DNA of 64,000 nucleotides from Pseudomonas monsensis. GTDB taxonomy: Bacteria; Pseudomonadota; Gammaproteobacteria; Pseudomonadales; Pseudomonadaceae. The stretch is from positions 288,501 through 352,500 of the forward strand of contig NZ_CP077087.1 in assembly GCF_014268495.2 (NCBI RefSeq), read 5' to 3'. Positions within the stretch are counted from its first letter, which is position 1. Every line of letters begins with the position of its first letter. Shown here piece by piece: positions 17,763 through 26,546 of this stretch. The translations under genes were made by a program, and so were the position numbers. The notes below the pieces were generated by a model. The model was not told the origin of the DNA. It saw only the letters and a list, made by a program, of their open reading frames with translations, and searched no databases.

Positions 17763-18356
17763 TTATCCGATGTTCGACAGTTTCAGCAGGTGGCGCAGGT
17801 CGTTGAGCAAGTCCTTGCCCTTCACACTCGGGTCGTAGCGCAGCACGAGGTTGCCGTGCGGGTCGATGATCCACAGCTGCGGCGTGGCCTTGTCGCCGGT
17901 GGTCTTGCTGAAGGTGGCGGCGTCCAGCGGGTAGCGTTGCAACTGTGGGTATTCGCGGCTCAGCTTGGCTTCATAGTCGGCGCCCAGCGGTTGCGCGGCG
18001 GCCAGGGCGTGGCTGGCGCGTCCGGCATCGCGGCCGAGGCCGATCTGGATCTGCCGGGCGAGGTACACCAGTTGCTGGCAATCGACCGCGCAGTCCCTGG
18101 GTGCGGTCACCAGCATCTGCCAGCGCTGTTCATCGGCCTGCACACCGAGGTCGGCGCGGGACTGGCCGTTGCCGATCAGTTCGCCGTGGTAGCTGCGCCC
18201 TTCCGGCACCCAGAACTGCAATTTGTACATGCCGGTGGCGAGGATCATCGGGCCGACCACGCCGAGCAGAATCAGCAGCAGCTGGACCCGTCCACGACGA
18301 CGGCTGGCCGGGGTTTTTGCCTCAGACATGCTGGGTGGATTCATGGCCGTTCCCAT
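17763..18356 (-). CDS. Single-pass membrane protein of the oxidase assembly cluster
   Basis: About 197 residues: a short basic N-terminus, one membrane segment (RVQLLLILLGVVGPMILATG) and a periplasmic domain with APRDCAVDC, FSKTTGDKATPQLWIIDPHGNLVLRYDP. The TPQLWIIDPHG stretch and the C-x3-C pair recall the thioredoxin/SCO fold, so a redox or copper role in oxidase assembly is possible but unproven. Start chosen at 18356 because AAAGGAG sits 8 bp upstream; this makes it overlap the SURF1 gene by 35 bp. A later ATG at 18329 would overlap by 8 bp but lacks an RBS. Confidence 0.75.
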   Translation of the reverse strand: MGTAMNPPSMSEAKTPASRRRGRVQLLLILLGVVGPMILATGMYKLQFWVPEGRSYHGELIGNGQSRADLGVQADEQRWQMLVTAPRDCAVDCQQLVYLARQIQIGLGRDAGRASHALAAAQPLGADYEAKLSREYPQLQRYPLDAATFSKTTGDKATPQLWIIDPHGNLVLRYDPSVKGKDLLNDLRHLLKLSNIG

Positions 18357-19062
18357 GGTGTTTCTCCTTTGCGTTGTGCAATCCAAGGTAGATGTAGAGA
18401 CCGAGCAGGGCGGTGGCCATGGCAAACCATTGCACGGCGTAACCGAGGTGTTTTTCCGGGCCCATGGCGACCACCGGCCAGTCGGCCTCATAGCTGGCAG
18501 GGCCGGGTTCGGCGCGCAGTTCGTAGGCGAAACCGTCGCGGTCGAGGGTTTTCCACAGCCTGGCCGGCTCGACGGCGGTGATGGTTTGCGGCCAGGTGCT
18601 GCTGGCCGGGTCGGCGTGCAACTGGAAGGTCGCGCCGGGGGCGACGTAGACCCAGGCATCGAGACTCAGTGCGTCGGACGGGGTGGTGAATTGCGGAGGT
18701 ACGCGGCGATCGGGCCACGGCAGCCAGCCACGATTGACCAGTAGCCAAAGACCCGTGGCGCGGTCCTGAAACGGTTGCAGCAGCTCGATGCCGACCTTGC
18801 CGTTGCGCTGACGGTTGTCGAGTAGCAGGCTGTGGCCACCATCGAACTGGCCGTAAAGATGCACCCGGCGATAGGCCGGGTCGGTGCTGTGCAGTAATTC
18901 GCTGCTGGCCATCGGCGCGGCGGCGCGGCGTTCGGCGTAACTGGCGAGCAGGGCGGTTTTCTCCGCACCCCGGCCCAGTTGCCAGAAGCCCAGCGACACC
19001 AGCAGCGGCAGCAACAGCGCTACCACCACGGTCGGTATCACGCCCGGGTGAAAGCGCTTCAT
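18322..19062 (-). CDS. SURF1 family cytochrome oxidase biogenesis protein
   Basis: A 246-residue SURF1/Shy1 homologue: N-terminal membrane segment (VIPTVVVALLLPLLVSLGFWQLGRG), a periplasmic domain with LYGQFDGGHSLLLDNRQRNGKVG and VNRGWLPWPD, and a C-terminal membrane helix (GYAVQWFAMATALLGLYIYLGL). SURF1 proteins help insert heme A into oxidase subunit I. It is divergent from the small DUF2909 gene and heads the SURF1-orf-ctaA-ctaB-sco run. Confidence 0.92.
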   Translation of the reverse strand: MKRFHPGVIPTVVVALLLPLLVSLGFWQLGRGAEKTALLASYAERRAAAPMASSELLHSTDPAYRRVHLYGQFDGGHSLLLDNRQRNGKVGIELLQPFQDRATGLWLLVNRGWLPWPDRRVPPQFTTPSDALSLDAWVYVAPGATFQLHADPASSTWPQTITAVEPARLWKTLDRDGFAYELRAEPGPASYEADWPVVAMGPEKHLGYAVQWFAMATALLGLYIYLGLHNAKEKHHGNGHESTQHV

Positions 19063-19132
19063 GGCCGCGCCACAAAGTCAGTCGTCGCGATCGCTATACT
19101 CAACTGCATCGCCTGTCCCCCGGAGTCTTCCC

Positions 19133-19336
19133 ATGCTCAAAGCAGCCATTGTCGTGCTGCTGATTGCCACGGTGATCAGCCTGTTCAGCGGCCTGTTTTT
19201 CCTGGTCAAGGACGACAGCAGCTCGAATCGCCTGGTCATCGCCTTGAGTGTTCGGGTGGCATTGGCCGCCATCACCGTCGGCTTGATCGCCTGGGGCTTT
19301 TACAGCGGCCAACTGGTGTCCCACGTTACGTGGTAG
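19133..19336 (+). CDS. Twin-transmembrane protein, DUF2909 family
   Basis: A 67-residue protein of two hydrophobic helices (AAIVVLLIATVISLFSGLFFLV and ALAAITVGLIAWGFYSG) joined by a polar loop, KDDSSSNRL. It is the only gene of the oxidase cluster on the plus strand, set between the SURF1 and subunit III genes, as in other pseudomonads. RBS CGGAG before ATG at 19133. Function unknown; the conserved place suggests an accessory role in oxidase assembly. Confidence 0.85.
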   Translation: MLKAAIVVLLIATVISLFSGLFFLVKDDSSSNRLVIALSVRVALAAITVGLIAWGFYSGQLVSHVTW

Positions 19337-19418
19337 CTGCAAGCGGTCAGCTACAAGCTACAAGTTAGAAGCTTTACCGCTTTGAGCTTGAGGCTTGCAG
19401 CTTGCCGCTTGCGGCTGT
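19337..19418. repeat. Degenerate AAGCTACAAG/CTTGCAGCTT repeat, inverted
   Basis: Between the convergent DUF2909 and subunit III genes are short near-repeats of GCTGCAAGC/AGCTACAAG on the left and their inverse on the right (CTTGAGGCTTGCAGCTTGCCGCTTGC). It can fold into an imperfect hairpin and may end both transcripts. Such low-complexity intergenic repeats are frequent in pseudomonads. Confidence 0.55.
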
Positions 19419-19420
19419 TG

Positions 19421-20308
19421 TTAAAGCACATAAACGAAGATGAACAAGCCGATCCACACCACGTCGACGAAGTGCCAGTACCAGCTCGCCGCTTCGAAAC
19501 CGAACTGGTGCTCGTTGTCGAAATGGCCCTTCATGATGCGCATCAGCATCACGAAAAGGATGATCGTGCCGATGGTCACGTGCGCACCGTGGAACCCGGT
19601 GAGCATGAAGAACGTGGCGCCATAAATGCCCGAGCCGAGGGTCAGGCCCAGTTCGTGGTAGGCGTGCATGTATTCCTCAGCCTGGAAGCCGAGGAACGCG
19701 CAGCCCAGCAACACGGTGATCGCCAACCAGATTTTCAGCGCGCCGCGATGGCCCTTTTTCAAGGCATGGTGGGCGATGGTGATGGTGACGCTGGAGCTGA
19801 CCAGCAGAATTGTGTTGATCAGCGGCAGGCCCCACGGGCTGATGACTTCCTTGGGCGGCGGGAACAGTTTCGGGTCCGGCGTATGCAACAGCGGCCAGGT
19901 GAACTGGAAGTTCGGCCAGAGCATGTGCGCGATGCCTTTCGGGCCTTCGCCCCCCAGTGCCGGGCCGGAGATGTGCCGCACGTAGAACAGCGCGCCGAAG
20001 AAGGCGATGAAGAACATCACCTCGGAGAAGATGAACCAGCTCATGCCCCAGCGGAACGAGCGATCGAGTTGCGAGCTGTACAGCCCGGCGCGACTTTCTT
20101 TGATCACCGCGCCGAACCAGCCGAACAGCATGTACGCCAGCAACAGCCCGCCGACGAAAAAGATGTACGGCCCGTGGGATTCCGGGCGTGCCGCCTTCAG
20201 ATCGTTGAACCAGGTCGCCAGGCCGTACACGGTGATGACCATGCCGAAGGTGGCGATGATCGGCCACTTGCTCTGGGCCGGGACGTAATAGTGCTCATGA
20301 GTTGCCAT
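19421..20308 (-). CDS. ctaE: Cytochrome c oxidase subunit III
   Basis: A 295-residue membrane protein with seven hydrophobic segments. Characteristic stretches are WGMSWFIFSEVMFFIAFFGALFY and, near the end, HGAHVTIG and YWHFVDVVWIGLFIFVYVL. It is a core subunit of the aa3 oxidase. It follows ctaG (Cox11) after 25 bp on the same strand. Confidence 0.95.
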   Translation of the reverse strand: MATHEHYYVPAQSKWPIIATFGMVITVYGLATWFNDLKAARPESHGPYIFFVGGLLLAYMLFGWFGAVIKESRAGLYSSQLDRSFRWGMSWFIFSEVMFFIAFFGALFYVRHISGPALGGEGPKGIAHMLWPNFQFTWPLLHTPDPKLFPPPKEVISPWGLPLINTILLVSSSVTITIAHHALKKGHRGALKIWLAITVLLGCAFLGFQAEEYMHAYHELGLTLGSGIYGATFFMLTGFHGAHVTIGTIILFVMLMRIMKGHFDNEHQFGFEAASWYWHFVDVVWIGLFIFVYVL

Positions 20309-20333
20309 TTATTGTTCTCCTTATCGGGCACGC

Positions 20334-20885
20334 TTAACCGCCAGTGTTTACAGCCACCGGAGGATGTCGGGCGGTGATATCGAACAGCGTGTAGGACAGC
20401 GTCAGGTGCTTCACGTCCTTGGGCATGTCGCGGTCAACGATGAAACGCACCGGCATCTCGATCTGCTGACCGGGCTGCAGCACCTGCTGGGTAAAGCAAA
20501 AACATTCGGTCTTGTGGAAATATGCCGCCGCCTCGCTGGGCGCAATGCTCGGCACGGCTTGCGCACTCATCGGTTTGTCGGTGGGATTGCGCGCGATGAA
20601 AATCATCTCGTTGACCGCGCCTGGGTTCGCGGTGAGTTCGTCATGCTTGGGGTAGAAGTCCCATGGCATATCGGCGGTGTTGGTCGACAGGAACTGCACG
20701 CGCACCTGGCGTGAGGTATCGACGACCTGCTCGCCTTCGTACTGCCCGGCGGTCTTGCCATTGATGCCGAAGGCCTTGCACATCACGTCGTAGATCGGCA
20801 CCAGGGCAAAGCCGAAGACAAACATTGCCACCACGACCCCTAGCAGCCGGGTGACGAGTTTTTTCAGCGAGATCGAGTCAGCCAT
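20334..20885 (-). CDS. ctaG: Cytochrome c oxidase assembly protein CtaG/Cox11
   Basis: A 183-residue protein with one N-terminal membrane segment (LLGVVVAMFVFGFALVPIYDVMC) and a periplasmic beta domain carrying the copper motif ECFCF (about 131-135) and the conserved Cys at the end of the helix. Cox11 inserts CuB into subunit I. A REPIN separates it from ctaD upstream; it precedes ctaE. Confidence 0.94.
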   Translation of the reverse strand: MADSISLKKLVTRLLGVVVAMFVFGFALVPIYDVMCKAFGINGKTAGQYEGEQVVDTSRQVRVQFLSTNTADMPWDFYPKHDELTANPGAVNEMIFIARNPTDKPMSAQAVPSIAPSEAAAYFHKTECFCFTQQVLQPGQQIEMPVRFIVDRDMPKDVKHLTLSYTLFDITARHPPVAVNTGG

Positions 20886-20909
20886 GATTTTCAGCCTCCA
20901 CCTGAATCT

Positions 20910-20999
20910 CTGTGGGAGCGAGCTTGCTCGCGAAGCAGGCGCTGCGGTTTCTCAGTGAAACCGAGTTATCGTTCTTCGCGAGCAAGCTCGCTCCCACAG
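20910..20999. repeat. REPIN inside the oxidase operon
   Basis: Two inverted REP palindromes (CTGTGGGAGCGAGCTTGCTC and its inverse) spanning about 90 bp. The right end touches the ctaD stop codon. It lies within a single-direction gene run, unlike the other elements here, which mostly sit between convergent genes. Confidence 0.85.
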
Positions 21000-22586
21000 T
21001 CATTTCACTTCCGGCGGCGTGGTGAAGGTGTGATACGGCGCCGGCGACGGCACGCTCCACTCCAGCCCTTCGGCACCATCCCACGGTTTGGCCGGGGCTG
21101 GCACGCCACCGCGAATGGTCTTGATCACGATGAACAGGAAGAAGATCTGCGTGGCGCCGAACATGAACGCGCCGATCGACGAGACCATGTTGAAGTCGGC
21201 GAACTGCAGGTTGTAGTCCGGGATCCGCCGGGGCATCCCCGCCAGACCCACAAAGTGCATCGGGAAGAAGGTCAGGTTCATGCCGACGAACGACAGCCAG
21301 AAGTGCAGCTTGCCAAGGGTTTCGTCGTACATGTGCCCGGTCCACTTTGGCAGCCAGTAATAGGCCGAGGCGAAGATCCCGAAGATCGCCCCGGGCACCA
21401 GCACGTAGTGGAAGTGCGCGACCACGAAGTAGGTGTCCTGGTACTGGAAGTCCGCCGGGGCGATGGCCAGCATCAACCCGGAAAAGCCGCCGATCGAGAA
21501 CAGGATCACGAACGCTACGGCAAACAGCATCGGTGTCTCGAAAGTCAGCGAGCCCTGCCACATGGTGCTGGCCCAGTTGAACACCTTCACCCCGGTCGGC
21601 ACGGCGATGAGCATGGTTGCGTACATGAAGAACAGCTCGCCCACCAGCGGGATGCCGACCACGAACATGTGGTGCGCCCAGACGATGAACGACAGGAACG
21701 CGATGCTCGCCGTCGCATAGACCATTGAGGTGTAGCCGAACAGCGGCTTGCGCGAGAAGGTCGGGATGATCTGGCTGACGGCGCCGAAGGCCGGCAGGAT
21801 CATGATGTACACCTCGGGGTGGCCGAAGAACCAGAACACATGCTGGAACAGCACCGGGTCACCGCCACCGGCGGCACTGAAGAAACTGGTGCCGAAGTGG
21901 ATGTCCATCAGCATCATCGTCACGCACCCGGCCAGCACCGGCATCACCGCGATCAGCAGGAACGCGGTGATCAGCCAGGTCCAGACGAACAGCGGCATTT
22001 TCATCAGGGTCATGCCGGGGGCACGCAGGTTGAGGATGGTGGCGATCACGTTGATCGCGCCCATGATCGAACTGATCCCCATCAGGTGGATGGCAAAGAT
22101 GAAGAACGTCACGCTTTCCGGCGCGTAGGTGGTGGACAGTGGCGCGTAGAACGTCCAGCCGAAGTTCGGCCCGCCACCGGGGCTGAACAGGGTCGAGACC
22201 AGCAGCAGAAACGCCGCCGGCAACAGCCAGAAGCTGAAGTTGTTCATCCGTGGCAGGGCCATGTCCGGCGCGCCGATCATCAACGGGATCATCCAGTTGG
22301 CGAGGCCGACGAACGCCGGCATCACCGCACCGAAGACCATCACCAGGCCGTGCATGGTGGTCATCTGGTTGAAGAATGCCGGCTCGACGATCTGCAAACC
22401 GGGCTGGAACAGTTCGGCGCGGATCACCATGGCGAACGAGCCGCCAAGCAGGAACATCAGGAACGCAAACCACAGGTACAGCGTGCCGATGTCCTTGTGG
22501 TTGGTGGTCAGCACCCAGCGCATCAGGCCTTTGGCGGGGCCGTGGGCGTGGTCGGCATGACCGTGGTCATCAATGACAGCGCTCAT
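21000..22586 (-). CDS. ctaD: Cytochrome c oxidase subunit I
   Basis: A 528-residue heme-copper oxidase with twelve membrane segments. Visible ligands are the heme a His in MTTMHGLVMVFGAV, the CuB/Tyr region WFFGHPEVYIMILPAFG, the His pair in WAHHMFV, and the heme His pair in VVAHFHYVLV. The K-channel Tyr is in HPEVY. It catalyses oxygen reduction coupled to proton pumping. It follows ctaC after about 80 bp. Confidence 0.97.
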   Translation of the reverse strand: MSAVIDDHGHADHAHGPAKGLMRWVLTTNHKDIGTLYLWFAFLMFLLGGSFAMVIRAELFQPGLQIVEPAFFNQMTTMHGLVMVFGAVMPAFVGLANWMIPLMIGAPDMALPRMNNFSFWLLPAAFLLLVSTLFSPGGGPNFGWTFYAPLSTTYAPESVTFFIFAIHLMGISSIMGAINVIATILNLRAPGMTLMKMPLFVWTWLITAFLLIAVMPVLAGCVTMMLMDIHFGTSFFSAAGGGDPVLFQHVFWFFGHPEVYIMILPAFGAVSQIIPTFSRKPLFGYTSMVYATASIAFLSFIVWAHHMFVVGIPLVGELFFMYATMLIAVPTGVKVFNWASTMWQGSLTFETPMLFAVAFVILFSIGGFSGLMLAIAPADFQYQDTYFVVAHFHYVLVPGAIFGIFASAYYWLPKWTGHMYDETLGKLHFWLSFVGMNLTFFPMHFVGLAGMPRRIPDYNLQFADFNMVSSIGAFMFGATQIFFLFIVIKTIRGGVPAPAKPWDGAEGLEWSVPSPAPYHTFTTPPEVK

Positions 22587-22668
22587 GGCCGGTCTCCTTT
22601 ACGTGAGTGGGTGGGGCGGGCCGGGGCGCGCTGCCCCGGCCGGTTCACGACGTACGCGATAGACCGGT

Positions 22669-23796
22669 TCATTTGCTTTCCGCCTGTTTCAGCTCCAGCA
22701 CTTCTTTTGGCGTGACCATGTCGCCCTTGTTGTTGCCCCAGGCGTTACGTTCGTAGGTCACGACCGCTGCGATATCGACTTCCGACAGCTGCTTGCCGAA
22801 CGCCGCCATGGCGGTGCCGGGCTTGCCGTGGAAGACAATGCTCAGGTGATCCTTGATCGGGCCGGTGGCGATTTTCGAGCCCTTGAGCGCCGGGAACATC
22901 GGCGGCAGGCCCTGGCCCTCGGCCTGGTGACAGGCCACGCAGGTGGTGTGATAGACCTTGTCGCCGCGCTCTTTAAGTTCGTCGAGGGTCCATTCCTTGC
23001 TGGTCAGCTCCTTGAGCTGCGCGGCCTCGGCTTTGCGCTCGGCGAGCCACTTCTCGTAGTCGGCCTTCTCTTTGACCTCGACCACGATCGGCATGAAGCC
23101 GTGATCCTTGCCGCACAGTTCGGCGCACTGGCCACGGTAGAGCCCGGGCTTGTCGATCCGGGTCCAGGCTTCGTTGACAAACCCCGGGATCGCATCGCGC
23201 TTGACCGCGAATGCCGGCACCCACCAGGAGTGGATCACGTCGGCGGAGGTCACGAGGAAGCGCACCTTGGCCCCGGTCGGCAGCACCAATGGCTTGTCGA
23301 CCTCAAGCAAGTAGTGCTCGCCCTTGGCTTCCTTGTTGTGGATCTGCTCGGCGGGCGTGGCCAGGTTGCTGAAGAATTCGACGTCCTGGCCCAGGTATTT
23401 GTAGTGCCACTTCCACTGATAACCGGTGATCTGGATATCAATATCCGGCTCACTGGTGTCGTACATCTTGATCAGGGTGGCGGTTGCCGGAACGGCCATT
23501 GCCACCAGGATCAGCAGCGGCACGACGGTCCAGAGAATTTCGACGGTGGTGCTTTCGTGGAATTTTGCGGCGACCTGCCCGGTTGAACGGCGGTGCACCA
23601 TCATCGACCAGAACATGGCGCCGAAGACGATGACTCCGATCACCACACAGATCCAGAAAATGGTCATGTGCAGATCGAATACTGCGTGACTGATCTCAGT
23701 CGCTCCAGGCGCCATATTCACAGTCCAGGCCGCGTGGGCCGGGCTGAAAATCGACCACAACAGGAGGCCCATCCAGACGTGTGGATGTCGCATCAT
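22669..23796 (-). CDS. ctaC: Cytochrome c oxidase subunit II with fused cytochrome c domain
   Basis: A 375-residue protein: signal sequence, two membrane helices (about 40-110), the periplasmic cupredoxin domain with the CuA site (SADVIHSWWVP and CAELCGKDHGFM), then a C-terminal cytochrome c domain with CVACH (about 287-291). The covalent heme domain makes this a caa3-style subunit II. It is the first gene of the oxidase operon, with a 370-bp upstream region. Confidence 0.96.
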   Translation of the reverse strand: MMRHPHVWMGLLLWSIFSPAHAAWTVNMAPGATEISHAVFDLHMTIFWICVVIGVIVFGAMFWSMMVHRRSTGQVAAKFHESTTVEILWTVVPLLILVAMAVPATATLIKMYDTSEPDIDIQITGYQWKWHYKYLGQDVEFFSNLATPAEQIHNKEAKGEHYLLEVDKPLVLPTGAKVRFLVTSADVIHSWWVPAFAVKRDAIPGFVNEAWTRIDKPGLYRGQCAELCGKDHGFMPIVVEVKEKADYEKWLAERKAEAAQLKELTSKEWTLDELKERGDKVYHTTCVACHQAEGQGLPPMFPALKGSKIATGPIKDHLSIVFHGKPGTAMAAFGKQLSEVDIAAVVTYERNAWGNNKGDMVTPKEVLELKQAESK

Positions 23797-24166
23797 TGCG
23801 GGTTCCCCTTATCGTTCTTGTTATCCCGGAGGCGTAACGCCTGCGGCAAGGGAGCGGCTGCATCAGACTACGAACTTGAATCGCCGGGCCTTGCTGCGGG
23901 TGCAGTCGGGCGTCATCAGCTAACTCCATTCACTGGCGAGTATAGACAGCGAGCGGAATTTGCAATGTGCCGACGTAAATGAACTGAAACAGCGGGTACT
24001 TGCGTTCGAGGGCACGAATGGAGAAGGATGCAGACGAGTGGTGGCGAACCGATATAACGCCGGTGCATCAAGGATGAAATAATTATGACAAATGCGTCTT
24101 AGCATTTTTCGTAAGCCAGCTAACTTATGTCTTCCCTATTTCATTGCCTTGTACCCTGGAGTTTTC
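23797..24166. other. Divergent intergenic region ctaC / conserved hypothetical
   Basis: About 370 bp that must hold the promoters of the oxidase operon and of the gene to the right. It is GC-rich near ctaC and AT-rich near 24080-24130. No clear operator, RNA gene or coding frame was seen. Confidence 0.5.
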
Positions 24167-24799
24167 ATGAACACCGCCGCATTGCGCGAGCAGATCCAAA
24201 AAGCCCGACAAACCGAAAACCAAACCGGACGGCTCAAGCGTCAGCTGGAAGCCAAGTTGCCTCATCTGCATTCGGCCATCCAGTTGCCGGACGCTAACCG
24301 TGAAGAAGCGTTGACGAGCTTCGTCACCGCCTATATCGACGAAGTACCAGACATGCTGGATGCAGCCAATGAAGTCGCCAGGGAAGCGGGAATCGAGTCA
24401 CAGATCAAACCGGTGCTGAGAATCGCCGAGCAGTACTTTATCCAGCCGCCGGTGGGACTGGACAGTCTGCTGGACGAAGCCTATCTGGCACACCGCTTTG
24501 TCGAAGAGGTCAACGACCTGTACATCAAGCACCTCGGCCAGCCACTGATCCCCCTGGACATGACGGTCGCCAATCTGATTGCTCACCAATTGCTCGGTGA
24601 GGAATTTGCCAATCAACTGGACGAAGTGGTGCATCACACCATCGACGAAATGCTCGACGACGAGAGCTTTGCGCTGGAATCGGTCGAAGCTTACCGCGAC
24701 AAGCTGAGCAGCCCGGATACCGGTGCTGCGTGGAAGCGCTGGCCATGCATGGGCCGCCGCCTGGGCGTGGGCCTGGAACTGGATCAGCCAGCCGCGTAA
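24167..24799 (+). CDS. Conserved hypothetical protein, soluble, alpha-helical
   Basis: A 210-residue protein without signal peptide or membrane segment. It is charged and mostly helical (QIQKARQTENQTGRLKRQLEAK, then DEVPDMLDAANEVAREAG, QLLGEEFANQLDEVVHHT). Start chosen at 24167 (MNTAALREQI) rather than the upstream ATG in the same frame, because GGAG lies 8 bp before it and the upstream extension is unlike protein. A gene like this lies between the oxidase operon and a SulP transporter in other pseudomonads. No function is recognised. Confidence 0.75.
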   Translation: MNTAALREQIQKARQTENQTGRLKRQLEAKLPHLHSAIQLPDANREEALTSFVTAYIDEVPDMLDAANEVAREAGIESQIKPVLRIAEQYFIQPPVGLDSLLDEAYLAHRFVEEVNDLYIKHLGQPLIPLDMTVANLIAHQLLGEEFANQLDEVVHHTIDEMLDDESFALESVEAYRDKLSSPDTGAAWKRWPCMGRRLGVGLELDQPAA

Positions 24800-24815
24800 G
24801 CCACGCACAATCCAA

Positions 24816-24909
24816 TGTCGGAGTGAGCCTGCTCGCGATGGCGATGGGTCAGTCAACAGAGATGTTGATTGAAACGATCGCCATCGCGAGCAGGCTTACT
24901 CCTGCAGGG
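24816..24909. repeat. REPIN (variant sequence)
   Basis: Two inverted copies of GTGAGCCTGCTCGCGATGGCG about 50 bp apart, between convergent genes. The arms are a slightly different REP subtype (TCGCGATGGCG) from the elements at 5.9, 9.8 and 20.9 kb. Confidence 0.8.
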
Positions 24910-24929
24910 TTTGAGTTCAACCTGGAGAT

Positions 24930-26456
24930 TCAGCCGGCGGCGCCGACACCGGTATTGGTCCGAACCCGCCCCTCAAGCCGTCGCTTCAACCCGCGCGACT
25001 CGATCAACAGCTTCGACCCCTTCGCAGCATTCGCCCGGCCCCACTCTTCCAGCAACTCCAGACACGAATGGTCGATGTAGCTCAGGTTATTGAGCGGTAC
25101 ATGCACCGTCGTACCTTCGGGAATGCTGCCCAGCACCTGGGTCAAGGCTGGCACCTTGAGAAAGGTCGCCGCGCCCACCAGGCGCAACTCCATCTCGCCA
25201 TCCTGCGGCAGGTCGATCAGGCTGATCTTCAGGCGCGACGCCTTGAACGCCAGTTTCAGCAGGGTCAGACCGAAACCGATCAGTACCCCGGTCAACAGGT
25301 CGGTGAAGATGATCGCCAGCGCCGTGGCGGCGTAGGTGAACATCGGCATCCGCCCGTAACGGCCCAGACCGCGAAAGGCCTTGAGGTCGACCAGTTTGAA
25401 ACCGGTGTAGACCAGCACCCCGGCCAGACTCGCCACCGGAATGCTTTGCAGCACGCTCGACAGCAACAACACGAACCCCAGCAGCCACAGACCATGAAAG
25501 ATCGTCGAATAACGGGTGGTCGCGCCGGCCTGGACGTTGGCCGAACTGCGCACAATCACCCCGGTCATCGGCAGCGCACCGACCAGCCCGCAGAGCATGT
25601 TGCCGACACCTTGCGCTGACAGCTCACGGTCAAAGTCAGAACGTACGCCACTGTGCATGCGGTCTACTGCCGCCGCAGACAGCAGGGTTTCGGCGCTGGC
25701 GATAAACGCCACGGCAAATGCCGCGATCAGTAGCGTCGGGTCGGCCAGGCTGAGCAGGTCCGCCGGTTTCAGCCAGTCGATGGCTTCGGCCAGATTCTCC
25801 GGCACCTCGACCCGTTTCACCGGCAACGCCAGCAGCAGGCTGGCGCCCGTGGCCAGACCTACGCCGAGCAACGCGCCGGGAATAAACCGCAGCGAGTGCG
25901 GACGGAATTTCTCCCACAGCCACATCACCGCAATGGTCGCCAGCCCGAGTAACCCGGCCTGCCAGCCAAACGACGGCAAGGCTTGCGCCACCGCGCCGGG
26001 GAAGGCCGTCAGGTTATCCAGACCGGAAGGTTGCGGCTTGGCGTCGAGCATCACATGCACCTGCGAGAGCACGATCAACACCCCGATCCCGGCGAGCATG
26101 CCGTACACCACCGCTGGCGCCGTGACCCGGAACCAGCAACCGAGCTTCAGGCGACCGGCCACCAGTTGCAGGAAACCTGCGAGCAGCAGAATCGGCCCGA
26201 GCATCTCGATACCGTGCTGACGCACCAGTTCGAACACCAGCACCGCCAGACCCGCCGCCGGCCCGCTGACCTGCAACGGCGAACCCGCCAGCCAACCCAC
26301 CACCAGACCGCCGATGATCCCGGTGATCAGGCCTTTGGCCGGCGGCAACCCGGAAGCAATTGCGATACCCATGCACAACGGCAGGGCGACCAGGAACACA
26401 ACCACCGAAGCCAACAGCTCCCGTGGCAGAACCGCTTTCAATTGAGCAGCACGCAT
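24930..26456 (-). CDS. SulP-family anion transporter with STAS domain
   Basis: A 508-residue membrane protein with ten or more hydrophobic segments, the SulP N-terminal signature (VFLVALPLCMGIAIASGLPPAKGL) and a C-terminal STAS domain (about 425-495; VPLNNLSYIDHSCLELLEEWG). SulP proteins carry sulfate, bicarbonate or other anions. It lies 90 bp downstream of a beta-carbonic anhydrase on the same strand, which favours bicarbonate transport, as proposed for such paired genes. Substrate is inferred, not shown. Confidence 0.88.
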   Translation of the reverse strand: MRAAQLKAVLPRELLASVVVFLVALPLCMGIAIASGLPPAKGLITGIIGGLVVGWLAGSPLQVSGPAAGLAVLVFELVRQHGIEMLGPILLLAGFLQLVAGRLKLGCWFRVTAPAVVYGMLAGIGVLIVLSQVHVMLDAKPQPSGLDNLTAFPGAVAQALPSFGWQAGLLGLATIAVMWLWEKFRPHSLRFIPGALLGVGLATGASLLLALPVKRVEVPENLAEAIDWLKPADLLSLADPTLLIAAFAVAFIASAETLLSAAAVDRMHSGVRSDFDRELSAQGVGNMLCGLVGALPMTGVIVRSSANVQAGATTRYSTIFHGLWLLGFVLLLSSVLQSIPVASLAGVLVYTGFKLVDLKAFRGLGRYGRMPMFTYAATALAIIFTDLLTGVLIGFGLTLLKLAFKASRLKISLIDLPQDGEMELRLVGAATFLKVPALTQVLGSIPEGTTVHVPLNNLSYIDHSCLELLEEWGRANAAKGSKLLIESRGLKRRLEGRVRTNTGVGAAG

Positions 26457-26546
26457 GGTGATTCTCCCGAAGCTTTCTTCAGGCGTGGCGAGGCCAGGCC
26501 GCTGAAACAGCGGCCGGCGTCAAACCACACAGATTTTTAGGAAGAT

